From positions 124,001 to 188,000 of the forward strand of contig NZ_FNQR01000005.1 of NCBI RefSeq assembly GCF_900107755.1: a stretch of DNA of 64,000 nucleotides, in the 5' to 3' direction. The position numbers were made by a program, and so were the translations under genes. The notes beneath the pieces were generated by a model. It saw only the letters and a program-made list of their open reading frames with translations. It was not told the DNA's origin and did no database searches. Source of the DNA: Thalassobacillus cyri (GTDB taxonomy: Bacteria > Bacillota > Bacilli > Bacillales > Halobacillaceae). Shown in pieces: positions 58,876 through 64,000 of the stretch (its first letter is position 1; each line of letters starts with the position of its first letter).

Positions 58876-59712
58876 CTAAGTGATTAATTCAGTAATATTC
58901 TTTAGTTCATTCTTTTTATAATTTCCACTTTCAATAAGTAGCTTGATGGATTTAGGAAATGGTTTAGAACTTGAATTTACTTTTCGTGCTCTTTTCTTAA
59001 GTTGTTCTTTCATATAATGTTGCGCCTCAATAATGTCGGTTTTTAAAAAAAGGTCAAGACAAACTTTGTAAGTCATTGTATTAGGTACATCTGGTATATA
59101 CCCATAAATTTCTTTTATTACTTCTTTGTATTCAGGTTTTCTTAGTGTATTAAACATCGCAACATGATCATAACTGTCAATAAAAGATTGTGGAGCTCTG
59201 TATTCCACAAGTTTCCTATCTTTAGTTAGAATTAAAATACCAGTGGATTTAGGAACATCATCAAAAACCTTGTTAACATTTTCTTCAAAAGTAACTACAC
59301 ATGTCTTATTAAAAAGTTTATAATACGAATTTAATTGTTTACTCAGTCTTTTGTTTGTATCAATTTCAGTTTTTATTTCATATGCAATCGAATCTCCATT
59401 TAACCAAACCAAATCTGCAATTGACTTTTCTGCTTTTACTTCGCTTAAAACTCCCCAATTGTCCAGGTTTTTATTTTCTCGCCTTATTTTAGAGTAAACT
59501 TCTGATTTATAAATATATTCACATCTATAGTTGTTCATTAGAAGTGTATAGCTTCTATTAAATAACTTTTTAAAATCCCCTGTTTTTATTGCATTCGCTA
59601 CAAATTTACACCCTGTAGGTAATTCTTTTAAGGTCCTAGACTGATTCTTATTTGCAAGTTCTTTTATAAAAGTGCTGGTAAATAATTTTGAAATAGCTCT
59701 ATATTTATCCAT
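58876..59712 (-). CDS. Sce7726 family protein with PD-(D/E)XK-type motif
   Basis: 278 residues. After a helical N-terminus, NNYRCEYIYKSEVYSKI leads to a restriction-endonuclease-like core: E91 in SEVKAE, D100 in SIADLVW, and E112-x-K114 in AYEIKTEID, spaced as in PD-(D/E)XK nucleases. A Lys/Arg-rich tail follows (KKRARKVNSSSKPFPKS). First gene of a two-gene operon with sce7725, ribosome site AGGAGGTAAAG. DNA or RNA cleavage is inferred from the motif, not shown. Confidence 0.78.
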   Translation of the reverse strand: MDKYRAISKLFTSTFIKELANKNQSRTLKELPTGCKFVANAIKTGDFKKLFNRSYTLLMNNYRCEYIYKSEVYSKIRRENKNLDNWGVLSEVKAEKSIADLVWLNGDSIAYEIKTEIDTNKRLSKQLNSYYKLFNKTCVVTFEENVNKVFDDVPKSTGILILTKDRKLVEYRAPQSFIDSYDHVAMFNTLRKPEYKEVIKEIYGYIPDVPNTMTYKVCLDLFLKTDIIEAQHYMKEQLKKRARKVNSSSKPFPKSIKLLIESGNYKKNELKNITELIT

Positions 59713-59841
59713 ACTTTACCTCCTATTTGCATTATTCTAATTGTAGAGAAAGTAAATAGGAAATGGCAAGAAATATATGAAAGTCAATAGAACTTCCAAG
59801 AGACAATTGTGGAACGCTCGTTTTTATTCAGATGAATATTA

Positions 59842-60513
59842 TTATTTTTCAATTGGGATTTCTAGCTTAATTTGATCACCAATTGTTTCGTAATCCGCAT
59901 TACTAGCTCCATCAACAATAAAAGTGGCTTTTGAAACGCTCTCAGAATCTTTAACCTGGAAAGCGATCGCCCCATCCTTAGAGACTTGGCCATAAAAATC
60001 TCCGCCAACACTATCACTTAATAACATATCAGCTTCTGATTGCTCTCCTGTATCTGTTGTTAATGTACCTTGATCTGGATAAATCATAATATCATCTTCA
60101 CTTGTGTTTTCAGCTACTGTATCCAAGACTATAAAATCTACAGTATCCTCTCCGTCGAAAAGCTCTTTTACAGCTTCATCTTCAATATTTATTGTTACAC
60201 CAGCAATACTTTTAACAGTAAGATTAATTGGACCAGATTCAGCCATGGCATTAATATCTTCCACTTTAAAATGGGTAGTACGAGTACCGCCGTCTATTTC
60301 TTCGACATTACTTTCCTCGGACTCTGTTTCTTCCTCTCCAGTTGTGTCCTCTTTGTTGTCCTCATCTTCTTTGGATGTAGTATCTTGGTTTGCAGTTTCT
60401 TCAGTTCCTTCTGAATTATCCTCTGAGCCGCTAGCGGATTCACTGTCGGTACCACATGCTGCTAATCCTAGAACGAGAATTGTTAAAAGCAGGCTGTACA
60501 AGACTTTTTTCAT
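59842..60513 (-). CDS. Prophage-encoded lipoprotein
   Basis: 223 residues, ribosome site AAAGGGGAG. Signal peptide with lipobox LAACG (Cys about 20), then a Ser/Glu/Asp/Thr-rich linker (about 22-70) and a beta-rich domain (about 75-223; THFKVEDINAMAESGPI, IVLDTVAENTSEDDIMIYP) resembling DUF4352/telokin-like surface domains. Cell-surface anchored. A lysogenic-conversion role such as blocking superinfection is possible, as with known phage lipoproteins. Confidence 0.85.
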   Translation of the reverse strand: MKKVLYSLLLTILVLGLAACGTDSESASGSEDNSEGTEETANQDTTSKEDEDNKEDTTGEEETESEESNVEEIDGGTRTTHFKVEDINAMAESGPINLTVKSIAGVTINIEDEAVKELFDGEDTVDFIVLDTVAENTSEDDIMIYPDQGTLTTDTGEQSEADMLLSDSVGGDFYGQVSKDGAIAFQVKDSESVSKATFIVDGASNADYETIGDQIKLEIPIEK

Positions 60514-60619
60514 AATTGAAACTCCCCTTTATATATTTTTTATCTATTTAAACCCACGACTATATCCGTGGTTTATTACATAATAATTGCAATAAATCCA
60601 TAATTAGACAATGAAGGTT

Positions 60620-60646
60620 AAAAATAAAACACGTCTTAAAGACGTG
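60620..60646 (-). terminator. Terminator of the repressor-channel operon
   Basis: On the minus strand CACGTCT/AGACGTG with loop TTA, followed by TTTTATTTTT. It covers the end of the channel gene. Confidence 0.85.
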
Positions 60647-61388
60647 AAGTAGAATACTTGCTGACTGATTTAGTATCACTTTTTTCTTTAGCCAATTCTT
60701 CAAGTAGATAGTTTAACCTTTTAACATCATTTTGAGATAATTCATCATACCGATCTAATTCATTCTGAATAAACTCTACTGTAGGATTTTTGAATTTGTT
60801 ATTTTTTACAAAGAAAGTGGTAATAGACCCCGTTATCATTACTATTAATCCTATCCCAATTATCATAAGTATTACAGCGATAATTCTTCCCACTGGAGAA
60901 ACAGGTGAAATATCTCCGTACCCAACTGTAGTAGTAGTAACCAGGGACCACCATAGTCCGTCGGCATAAGTATGGATGCTAGGCTCGAACTGTTTAATCA
61001 AAATTGTTGATATAAAGAGTAAAACTAAGGTTGCCCCTAAAAGTCTATCGAGCCCATTAGTCCTTAATATATTAAAAAAGGTAGGGAAGAATTTTTTCGA
61101 AACAGCTACAGCTCTCAGCAATCTAAAAAGTCTAGCTACCCTGGCAACTTGAAAAATGTTATCTAATGGGATTGCAGCGATGATGTCAAAGGGGTGTTCC
61201 TTTATATATTTCCAACGCTTTTTTGTGAATATAAGCCTTATTAGGACATCTAAAAAAAATATAACCCATACTATCTGATCAAGGAGTAGAATAATAGGGT
61301 CTCTACTCCAAAGAAAAATGACAGAAATCAACGCAAGTGTAAAAAGAGTCAATTCATAAAACAAAGAAACTTTCTTCTTTGTAATCAT
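60636..61388 (-). CDS. Voltage-gated K+-channel-like protein
   Basis: 250 residues. Six-helix layout: S1 (10-27), S2/S3 (35-54 and 65-76), an S4-like helix with Arg every third residue (R83, R86, R89, R92), S5 (115-132), pore loop with selectivity filter TVGYGD (154-159), S6 (168-194), and a short cytoplasmic helical tail. Its ATG overlaps the repressor stop by four bases, so it should be made in the lysogen. Why an element would carry a potassium channel is unknown. Confidence 0.88.
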   Translation of the reverse strand: MITKKKVSLFYELTLFTLALISVIFLWSRDPIILLLDQIVWVIFFLDVLIRLIFTKKRWKYIKEHPFDIIAAIPLDNIFQVARVARLFRLLRAVAVSKKFFPTFFNILRTNGLDRLLGATLVLLFISTILIKQFEPSIHTYADGLWWSLVTTTTVGYGDISPVSPVGRIIAVILMIIGIGLIVMITGSITTFFVKNNKFKNPTVEFIQNELDRYDELSQNDVKRLNYLLEELAKEKSDTKSVSKYSTSRL

Positions 61389-61777
61389 TCTTTCCTTTTC
61401 CTAGCTTTTGAAGTTATGTAATCAAAATAGCTTTCCAGCTCCTTGATCTCCTCTGGACCCATGGCCTTCCACTTTTCTATATCAAAAAAGGCTGAATCCT
61501 CAATGCCGTACTTTTCGAGCAGATTATTGATTTCATTCATGGCATCGAAGTCATTATCTTCGCTTTCGATTTTACCTGGATTATCCGAACGACCGAGAAG
61601 ATAGTCGGTTGTTACATTAAAATGATCTGCTAATTTTTCTAACGTATCGTAATCTGGTTTTCTAGATCCTCTCTCATAGGCGGTATATGCAGGACGAGTT
61701 ACCCCTAAAATCTTTGCCATATCTTGTTGTGTTTTTTTATGCTCTTTTCTAATTTTAACTAATCTATCCTTTAGCAT
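61385..61777 (-). CDS. Phage repressor (XRE/HTH_3, CI-like)
   Basis: 130 residues, ribosome site AAGGAGGAGG. HTH_3 domain at about 5-60 (KTQQDMAKILGVTRPAYTAYERGSRKP in parts: QQDMAKILGVTRPAY, ERGSRKPDYDTLEKL), then an acidic tail with FDAMNEINNLLEKYG, of the kind cleaved or bound by ImmA. Divergent from a Cro-like gene with operator sites between. No S24 peptidase domain, so induction should go through ImmA. Confidence 0.92.
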   Translation of the reverse strand: MLKDRLVKIRKEHKKTQQDMAKILGVTRPAYTAYERGSRKPDYDTLEKLADHFNVTTDYLLGRSDNPGKIESEDNDFDAMNEINNLLEKYGIEDSAFFDIEKWKAMGPEEIKELESYFDYITSKARKRKE

Positions 61778-61800
61778 GGGCTCCTCCTCCTTGTACCTTT

Positions 61801-61829
61801 ATTTTACTGTAACAATTAGTTACTTTGAA
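61801..61829 (-). promoter_or_regulatory. Repressor promoter
   Basis: Minus strand TTCAAA (61829-61824), 17-bp spacer, TAAAAT (61806-61801). The spacer carries operator site O1 (61809-61823). Confidence 0.8.
61809..61823. promoter_or_regulatory. Operator-like site O1
   Basis: GTAACAATTAGTTAC: perfect inverted GTAAC/GTTAC with a 5-bp spacer, inside the repressor promoter. Confidence 0.75.
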
Positions 61830-61835
61830 TAACAT

Positions 61836-61850
61836 GTAACAAATCGAAAC
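61836..61850. promoter_or_regulatory. Operator-like site O2
   Basis: GTAACAAATCGAAAC: the GTAAC-N5-GWWAC pattern between the two divergent promoters. Confidence 0.65.
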
Positions 61851-61868
61851 TTTTTTTATTGATATTTA

Positions 61869-61897
61869 TTGACAACGTAACGTAACGATACTATTAT
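61869..61897 (+). promoter_or_regulatory. Early rightward promoter (Cro-like operon)
   Basis: TTGACA (61869-61874), 17-bp spacer, TATTAT (61892-61897). O3 lies exactly within the spacer. Confidence 0.88.
61877..61891. promoter_or_regulatory. Operator-like site O3
   Basis: GTAACGTAACGATAC, filling most of the spacer of the early promoter. Confidence 0.68.
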
Positions 61898-61902
61898 TGT
61901 AT

Positions 61903-61917
61903 GTAACAAAACGAAAC
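61903..61917. promoter_or_regulatory. Operator-like site O4
   Basis: GTAACAAAACGAAAC, at the expected transcription start of the early promoter. Confidence 0.66.
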
Positions 61918-61941
61918 ATTCTGTTTGGGGAGGTGTATCTG

Positions 61942-62172
61942 ATGAGATATTGGCTTAAAGAGTTTCGCACCCAACGGGGATTCACCCAAAGCAAAGTAGC
62001 AGAGCTTTCAGGAATAGAGAGATCATACTACACTATGATTGAAAAGGGGAATAGAAACCCTAGTGTTTTTGTAGCGAAATCTATTGCATCCACTCTAGGT
62101 TTTGAATGGACAATTTTTTTTGAAAAACAATGTAACGAAACGAAACATAACCAATCCAAGGAGGTGATCTAA
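61942..62172 (+). CDS. Cro-like XRE transcription regulator
   Basis: 76 residues from ATG 61942 behind GGGGAGG (an upstream in-frame codon lies in the promoter). HTH_3 fold: RTQRGFTQSKVAELSGIERSY, in parts FTQSKVAELSGIERSYY, then EKGNRNPSVFVAKSIAS. First early gene, expected to oppose the repressor. Its 3' end contains operator site O5. Confidence 0.9.
   Translation: MRYWLKEFRTQRGFTQSKVAELSGIERSYYTMIEKGNRNPSVFVAKSIASTLGFEWTIFFEKQCNETKHNQSKEVI
62132..62146. promoter_or_regulatory. Operator-like site O5
   Basis: GTAACGAAACGAAAC inside the 3' end of the Cro-like gene; same spacing as O1-O4. The natural codons NVTKRNxxx are not forced to give it, so an operator is likely. Confidence 0.55.
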
Positions 62173-62478
62173 ATGCTTCAAATGCAATTCGATGAACAAC
62201 AATTACAAAAAATGATTAACGACGCTGTTGATAAAGCGATTGAACGACATGCACTTAAGGACCAATTACCACCAGCGTTAACACGAAGAGAATTTATGGA
62301 TTTAATGCAAATCGGTGAGACCAAATGTGCTGAACTATTTAACCGAGAGGACTTCCCGGTAATCCGAGAGTTCGGAAGACCAAGAGTGCCCACAAAGTTA
62401 TTACTTGATTGGATTTATGACAATACGGAATGGGTAAAAGCGCACGCTAATCCTCAAGCAAAGTTTTCTGTTATTTAA
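62173..62478 (+). CDS. Excisionase-like/DUF771-type helix-turn-helix protein
   Basis: 101 residues, ATG directly after the Cro-like stop and eight bases after AAGGAGGTGATC, a full-length match to the 16S 3' end. An N-terminal helix (EQQLQKMINDAVDKAIERHA), then a MerR/excisionase-like winged helix (LTRREFMDLMQIGETKCAEL, FPVIREFGRPRVP). Probable early regulator or Xis. Confidence 0.75.
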   Translation: MLQMQFDEQQLQKMINDAVDKAIERHALKDQLPPALTRREFMDLMQIGETKCAELFNREDFPVIREFGRPRVPTKLLLDWIYDNTEWVKAHANPQAKFSVI

Positions 62479-62549
62479 GCTAACTAAATCTTACCAATTA
62501 CAAGAAACACATTAATAGTTGGCATATGTGCCGGAAAGGAGAATCGCAA

Positions 62550-63062
62550 ATGGATATAAAGGAGGAATTGGTCAAAGCGAGAAACCGAAAAGGGACAACT
62601 CAACTAGAACTAGCGCTGGAAGCCAATTATTGTAGGCCGGAAATCTCAAAGGTCGAAACAGGATCAAGAAAATATCAGCCTGAAATGAGGCGGGCATTTT
62701 CTGAATCGCTCGATGATCCGGAGTTTTACTTCCATACATGGGAGGATGCAACGGGTTTTGTTCATATGCCTTATCTAGACGGAGAATACATCCGGCATGA
62801 ACCTATTTCTATGAGGTATTTCGCTGAACAAGAAACAAGGGAAGCACTGGAGAACTTGGACCGGGTGAAATGGTACAAACCTATATCATCCAATTCTGAA
62901 CAAGAAAGAGAAGATGTGAAGCGAGTTATTAAAGAGATATTAGATTCTGCTGCATCCCAGGTTAACTTGGTAGCTTCGTTATGTAAGGAATATGACTTTT
63001 CAATGAAGACTTTATTCAGAGAATGGCTAGTTTCGTTGAAATCCAGGAGGTTTAAGAAATGA
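62550..63062 (+). CDS. Phage XRE-family protein with C-terminal extension
   Basis: 170 residues from ATG 62550 (ribosome site GAAAGGAG). N-terminal helix-turn-helix (KEELVKARNRKGTTQLELAL, CRPEISKVETG), then a region HTWEDATGFVHMPYLDGEYI seen in Bacillus phage early proteins, and a helical C-terminus. Stop overlaps the next gene by four bases. Role unknown, regulatory likely. Confidence 0.75.
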   Translation: MDIKEELVKARNRKGTTQLELALEANYCRPEISKVETGSRKYQPEMRRAFSESLDDPEFYFHTWEDATGFVHMPYLDGEYIRHEPISMRYFAEQETREALENLDRVKWYKPISSNSEQEREDVKRVIKEILDSAASQVNLVASLCKEYDFSMKTLFREWLVSLKSRRFKK

Positions 63063-63337
63063 ATTTAGATCAGTTTCTACAACAAGATATCGAACAGGCA
63101 GCCCGCGAACACCGCTGTTACTATGACCTGCTTAACAAATTAGAAGAGAAATTTATCCAAAGAGATTTTGACGGATGCAAGCAAGCAGCTGTCGATATCA
63201 TCAATACTGCTCAGGCGTTACAACAGCTAAGAGAGAGGAAGGAACGTCATGATGAACTGCAACAAGTATCTAAAGAGTTGATAAAACAAGGAATACTATG
63301 TGCGGTGGTCAGGAGGTTCGACAGTGAGAAAGTTTAG
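63059..63337 (+). CDS. Phage early protein of unknown function
   Basis: 92 residues, all helical and charged: EQAAREHRCYYDLLNKLEEK, IINTAQALQQLRERKERH. Ribosome site AGGAGG. No recognised family. ATGA overlap with the gene before; overlaps a small membrane-protein gene by 14 bases. Confidence 0.65.
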   Translation: MNLDQFLQQDIEQAAREHRCYYDLLNKLEEKFIQRDFDGCKQAAVDIINTAQALQQLRERKERHDELQQVSKELIKQGILCAVVRRFDSEKV

Positions 63338-63413
63338 CCGGCTGGATAAAGCATATATCTCACTATTTATATTGAGTCTAGCATTCTTGTATTTTGCATT
63401 AACAATAGCTTAG
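63324..63413 (+). CDS. 29-residue phage membrane peptide
   Basis: GTG start seven bases after AGGAGG. Basic start RKFSRLDKAYI then one hydrophobic helix (LFILSLAFLYFALTIA). Strong ribosome site and tight packing support it as a real gene despite its size. Confidence 0.6.
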   Translation: MRKFSRLDKAYISLFILSLAFLYFALTIA

Positions 63414-63424
63414 GAGGCATTTAT

Positions 63425-63685
63425 ATGAAAGCGACTGGAATCGTAAGAAAAATAGATGAACTTGGGAGAATCGTTATCCCATCTGAAATTAGAAGAAGTA
63501 ATGGGTGGGCACCAGGTCAACCGATGGAGATGTTTATCGAAGATGAGAAAGTGATCCTGCAGCCATTTGACAACAAAGAAGATAACCACCTGATGGTAAA
63601 AGAACTTAATAAACTTCTGAACAATACAGATGAATCTGAAATGAAGAAAAAGATTATTGATGTGATCAGTTATGTACAGCAATAA
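63425..63685 (+). CDS. AbrB/SpoVT-like DNA-binding protein
   Basis: 86 residues, ribosome site TAGGAGG. N-terminal SpoVT-AbrB beta domain: KATGIVRKIDELGRIVIPSEIRR, in parts GIVRKIDELGRIVIPSEI, then MEMFIEDEKVILQP. The C-terminus is helical. Transition-state-type regulators are common in Bacillus prophages. Confidence 0.9.
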   Translation: MKATGIVRKIDELGRIVIPSEIRRSNGWAPGQPMEMFIEDEKVILQPFDNKEDNHLMVKELNKLLNNTDESEMKKKIIDVISYVQQ

Positions 63686-63720
63686 AAAAAGCTACTCAGA
63701 GCTCTCAACTCTTAAGTAGC
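63684..63720 (-). terminator. Possible leftward terminator after the AbrB-like gene
   Basis: Stem GCTACT/AGTAGC with an extended imperfect top; on the minus strand it is followed by T7 (A7 at 63684-63690). No leftward gene is visible to its right in this window. Confidence 0.4.
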
Positions 63721-63787
63721 ACAAACATTTGGATAAATTCACTTTATCACATGTGCGTTAGTCAGACAAGCATGTGGAGGTGATACG

Positions 63788-63868
63788 GACAGGCTTTGCC
63801 TGTCGTCATGGACAGAAGGGTTATTGAACGCTCTTCCAACTCCCCCTTTTTTACCTTCTGTCTGTGAC
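63788..63868 (+). ncRNA. Possible structured non-coding RNA between phage genes
   Basis: Two stems in a row. GACAGGC-TTT-GCCTGTC (63788-63804) is perfect. A 15-bp stem with two G-U pairs joins 63805-63819 and 63854-63868 (arm GTCATGGACAGAAGG) across a C/T-rich loop. Either a small RNA or an untranslated leader for the next gene; only 19-codon frames exist here. Confidence 0.4.
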
Positions 63869-63898
63869 GATGCGCAAGTCATCAGAAAGCGAGGTGAA

Positions 63899-64000
63899 AT
63901 GATGAAGCATCCAGTAGTAGAACAAATCGAGCGAACTGGCTTTCCCTTGGATATTCAGGAACCAGAAATCTATGGAACAGATGCACTTGGGAATGAAGTA
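63899..64000 (+). CDS. YqaI-like phage protein, 5' part
   Basis: 34 residues visible, running off the window. It starts MMKHPVVEQIERTGFPLDIQ, then EPEIYGTDALGNEV, similar in pattern to YqaI-type small proteins of Bacillus prophages. Ribosome site GAGGTG (the second ATG at 63902 is also possible). Confidence 0.6.
   Translation, partial: MMKHPVVEQIERTGFPLDIQEPEIYGTDALGNEV

Noticed and set aside
60070-60583. Plus-strand frames of 114 and 159 residues opposite the lipoprotein gene
   Set aside because: They are mirror frames of the Ser/Glu/Asp-rich coding strand and have no ribosome site.
61809-62146. CRISPR-like array
   Set aside because: The five short repeats have irregular spacing, no spacers of even length and a clear promoter context; they fit phage operators. 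No CRISPR array was seen anywhere in the window.
63805-63868. 19-codon frame beginning ATGGACAGAAGG
   Set aside because: It lies wholly within a strong stem-loop, and the GGAGG upstream is too far and sequestered; a structured RNA is the better reading.

Overview
This 64-kb window is a low-to-mid G+C Firmicute chromosome segment from an endospore-forming member of the Bacillaceae. Gene order from polX to radC follows the Bacillus subtilis backbone: polX-mutS2-yshE-lcfA-fadR-fadB-etfBA-trxA-uvrC-yslB-sdhCAB-ysmA-gerE-ysmB-racE-gerM-rph-ysnAB-ysoA-tig-clpX-lonA-ysxC-hemAXCDBL-spoVID-ysxE-valS-folC-comC-spoIIB-maf-radC. Acidic protein stretches and two intergenic repeat families make me favour a halotolerant genus of the Halobacillus/Thalassobacillus type, but that is inference.

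Layout. (1) 1-9.2 kb: DNA repair (polX 3' part, mutS2) and a fatty-acid beta-oxidation operon whose repressor gene fadR carries a near-consensus FadR operator. (2) 9.3-16.4 kb: trxA, uvrC, yslB, the succinate dehydrogenase operon with a long leader, and a frameshifted ysmA thioesterase. (3) 16.4-24.5 kb: a ComP/ComA-like two-component pair without comQ/comX, the spore regulator gerE with a visible sigma-K promoter, ysmB, racE, gerM, rph, ysnA, ysnB. (4) 24.5-25.8 kb: a consensus promoter, tRNA-Gly and tRNA-Arg, a partial duplication of the tRNA-Gly region and a non-coding repeat element. (5) 25.8-36.4 kb: ysoA, tig, clpX, lonA, ysxC, a polar amino-acid ABC transporter and ysxD. (6) 36.6-45.3 kb: the haem operon hemAXCDBL, then spoVID (sigma-E promoter) and ysxE. 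(7) 45.4-55.9 kb: T-box-controlled valS, folC, a GGDEF protein, comC, a second non-coding repeat element, spoIIB, maf, radC. (8) 55.9-64 kb: the left end of a prophage or related integrative element inserted just after radC, where B. subtilis has mreB.

The element's left end holds a tyrosine integrase, an ImmA-like metallopeptidase, an accessory block, a divergent repressor/Cro switch and early genes. The accessory block contains a two-gene sce7725/sce7726 module (sce7726 has a PD-(D/E)XK-type nuclease motif), a lipoprotein, and a voltage-gated K+-channel-like protein whose start codon overlaps the repressor stop. Five GTAAC-N5-GWWAC operator-like sites surround the switch, and one fills the -35/-10 spacer of each divergent promoter. 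This block is the best candidate for an undescribed system: repressor-coupled genes expressed in the lysogen that may protect the host from other phages or change its membrane properties.

Two repeat families stand out. One is a pair of 0.5-0.8-kb elements with inverted ends and no credible protein (about 25147-25681 and, inverted, 52533-53306). The other is a 65-nt imperfect hairpin repeat found three times in upstream regions (ysmB, an ABC permease gene, valS). A near-perfect 51-bp palindrome lies between gerE and ysmB.
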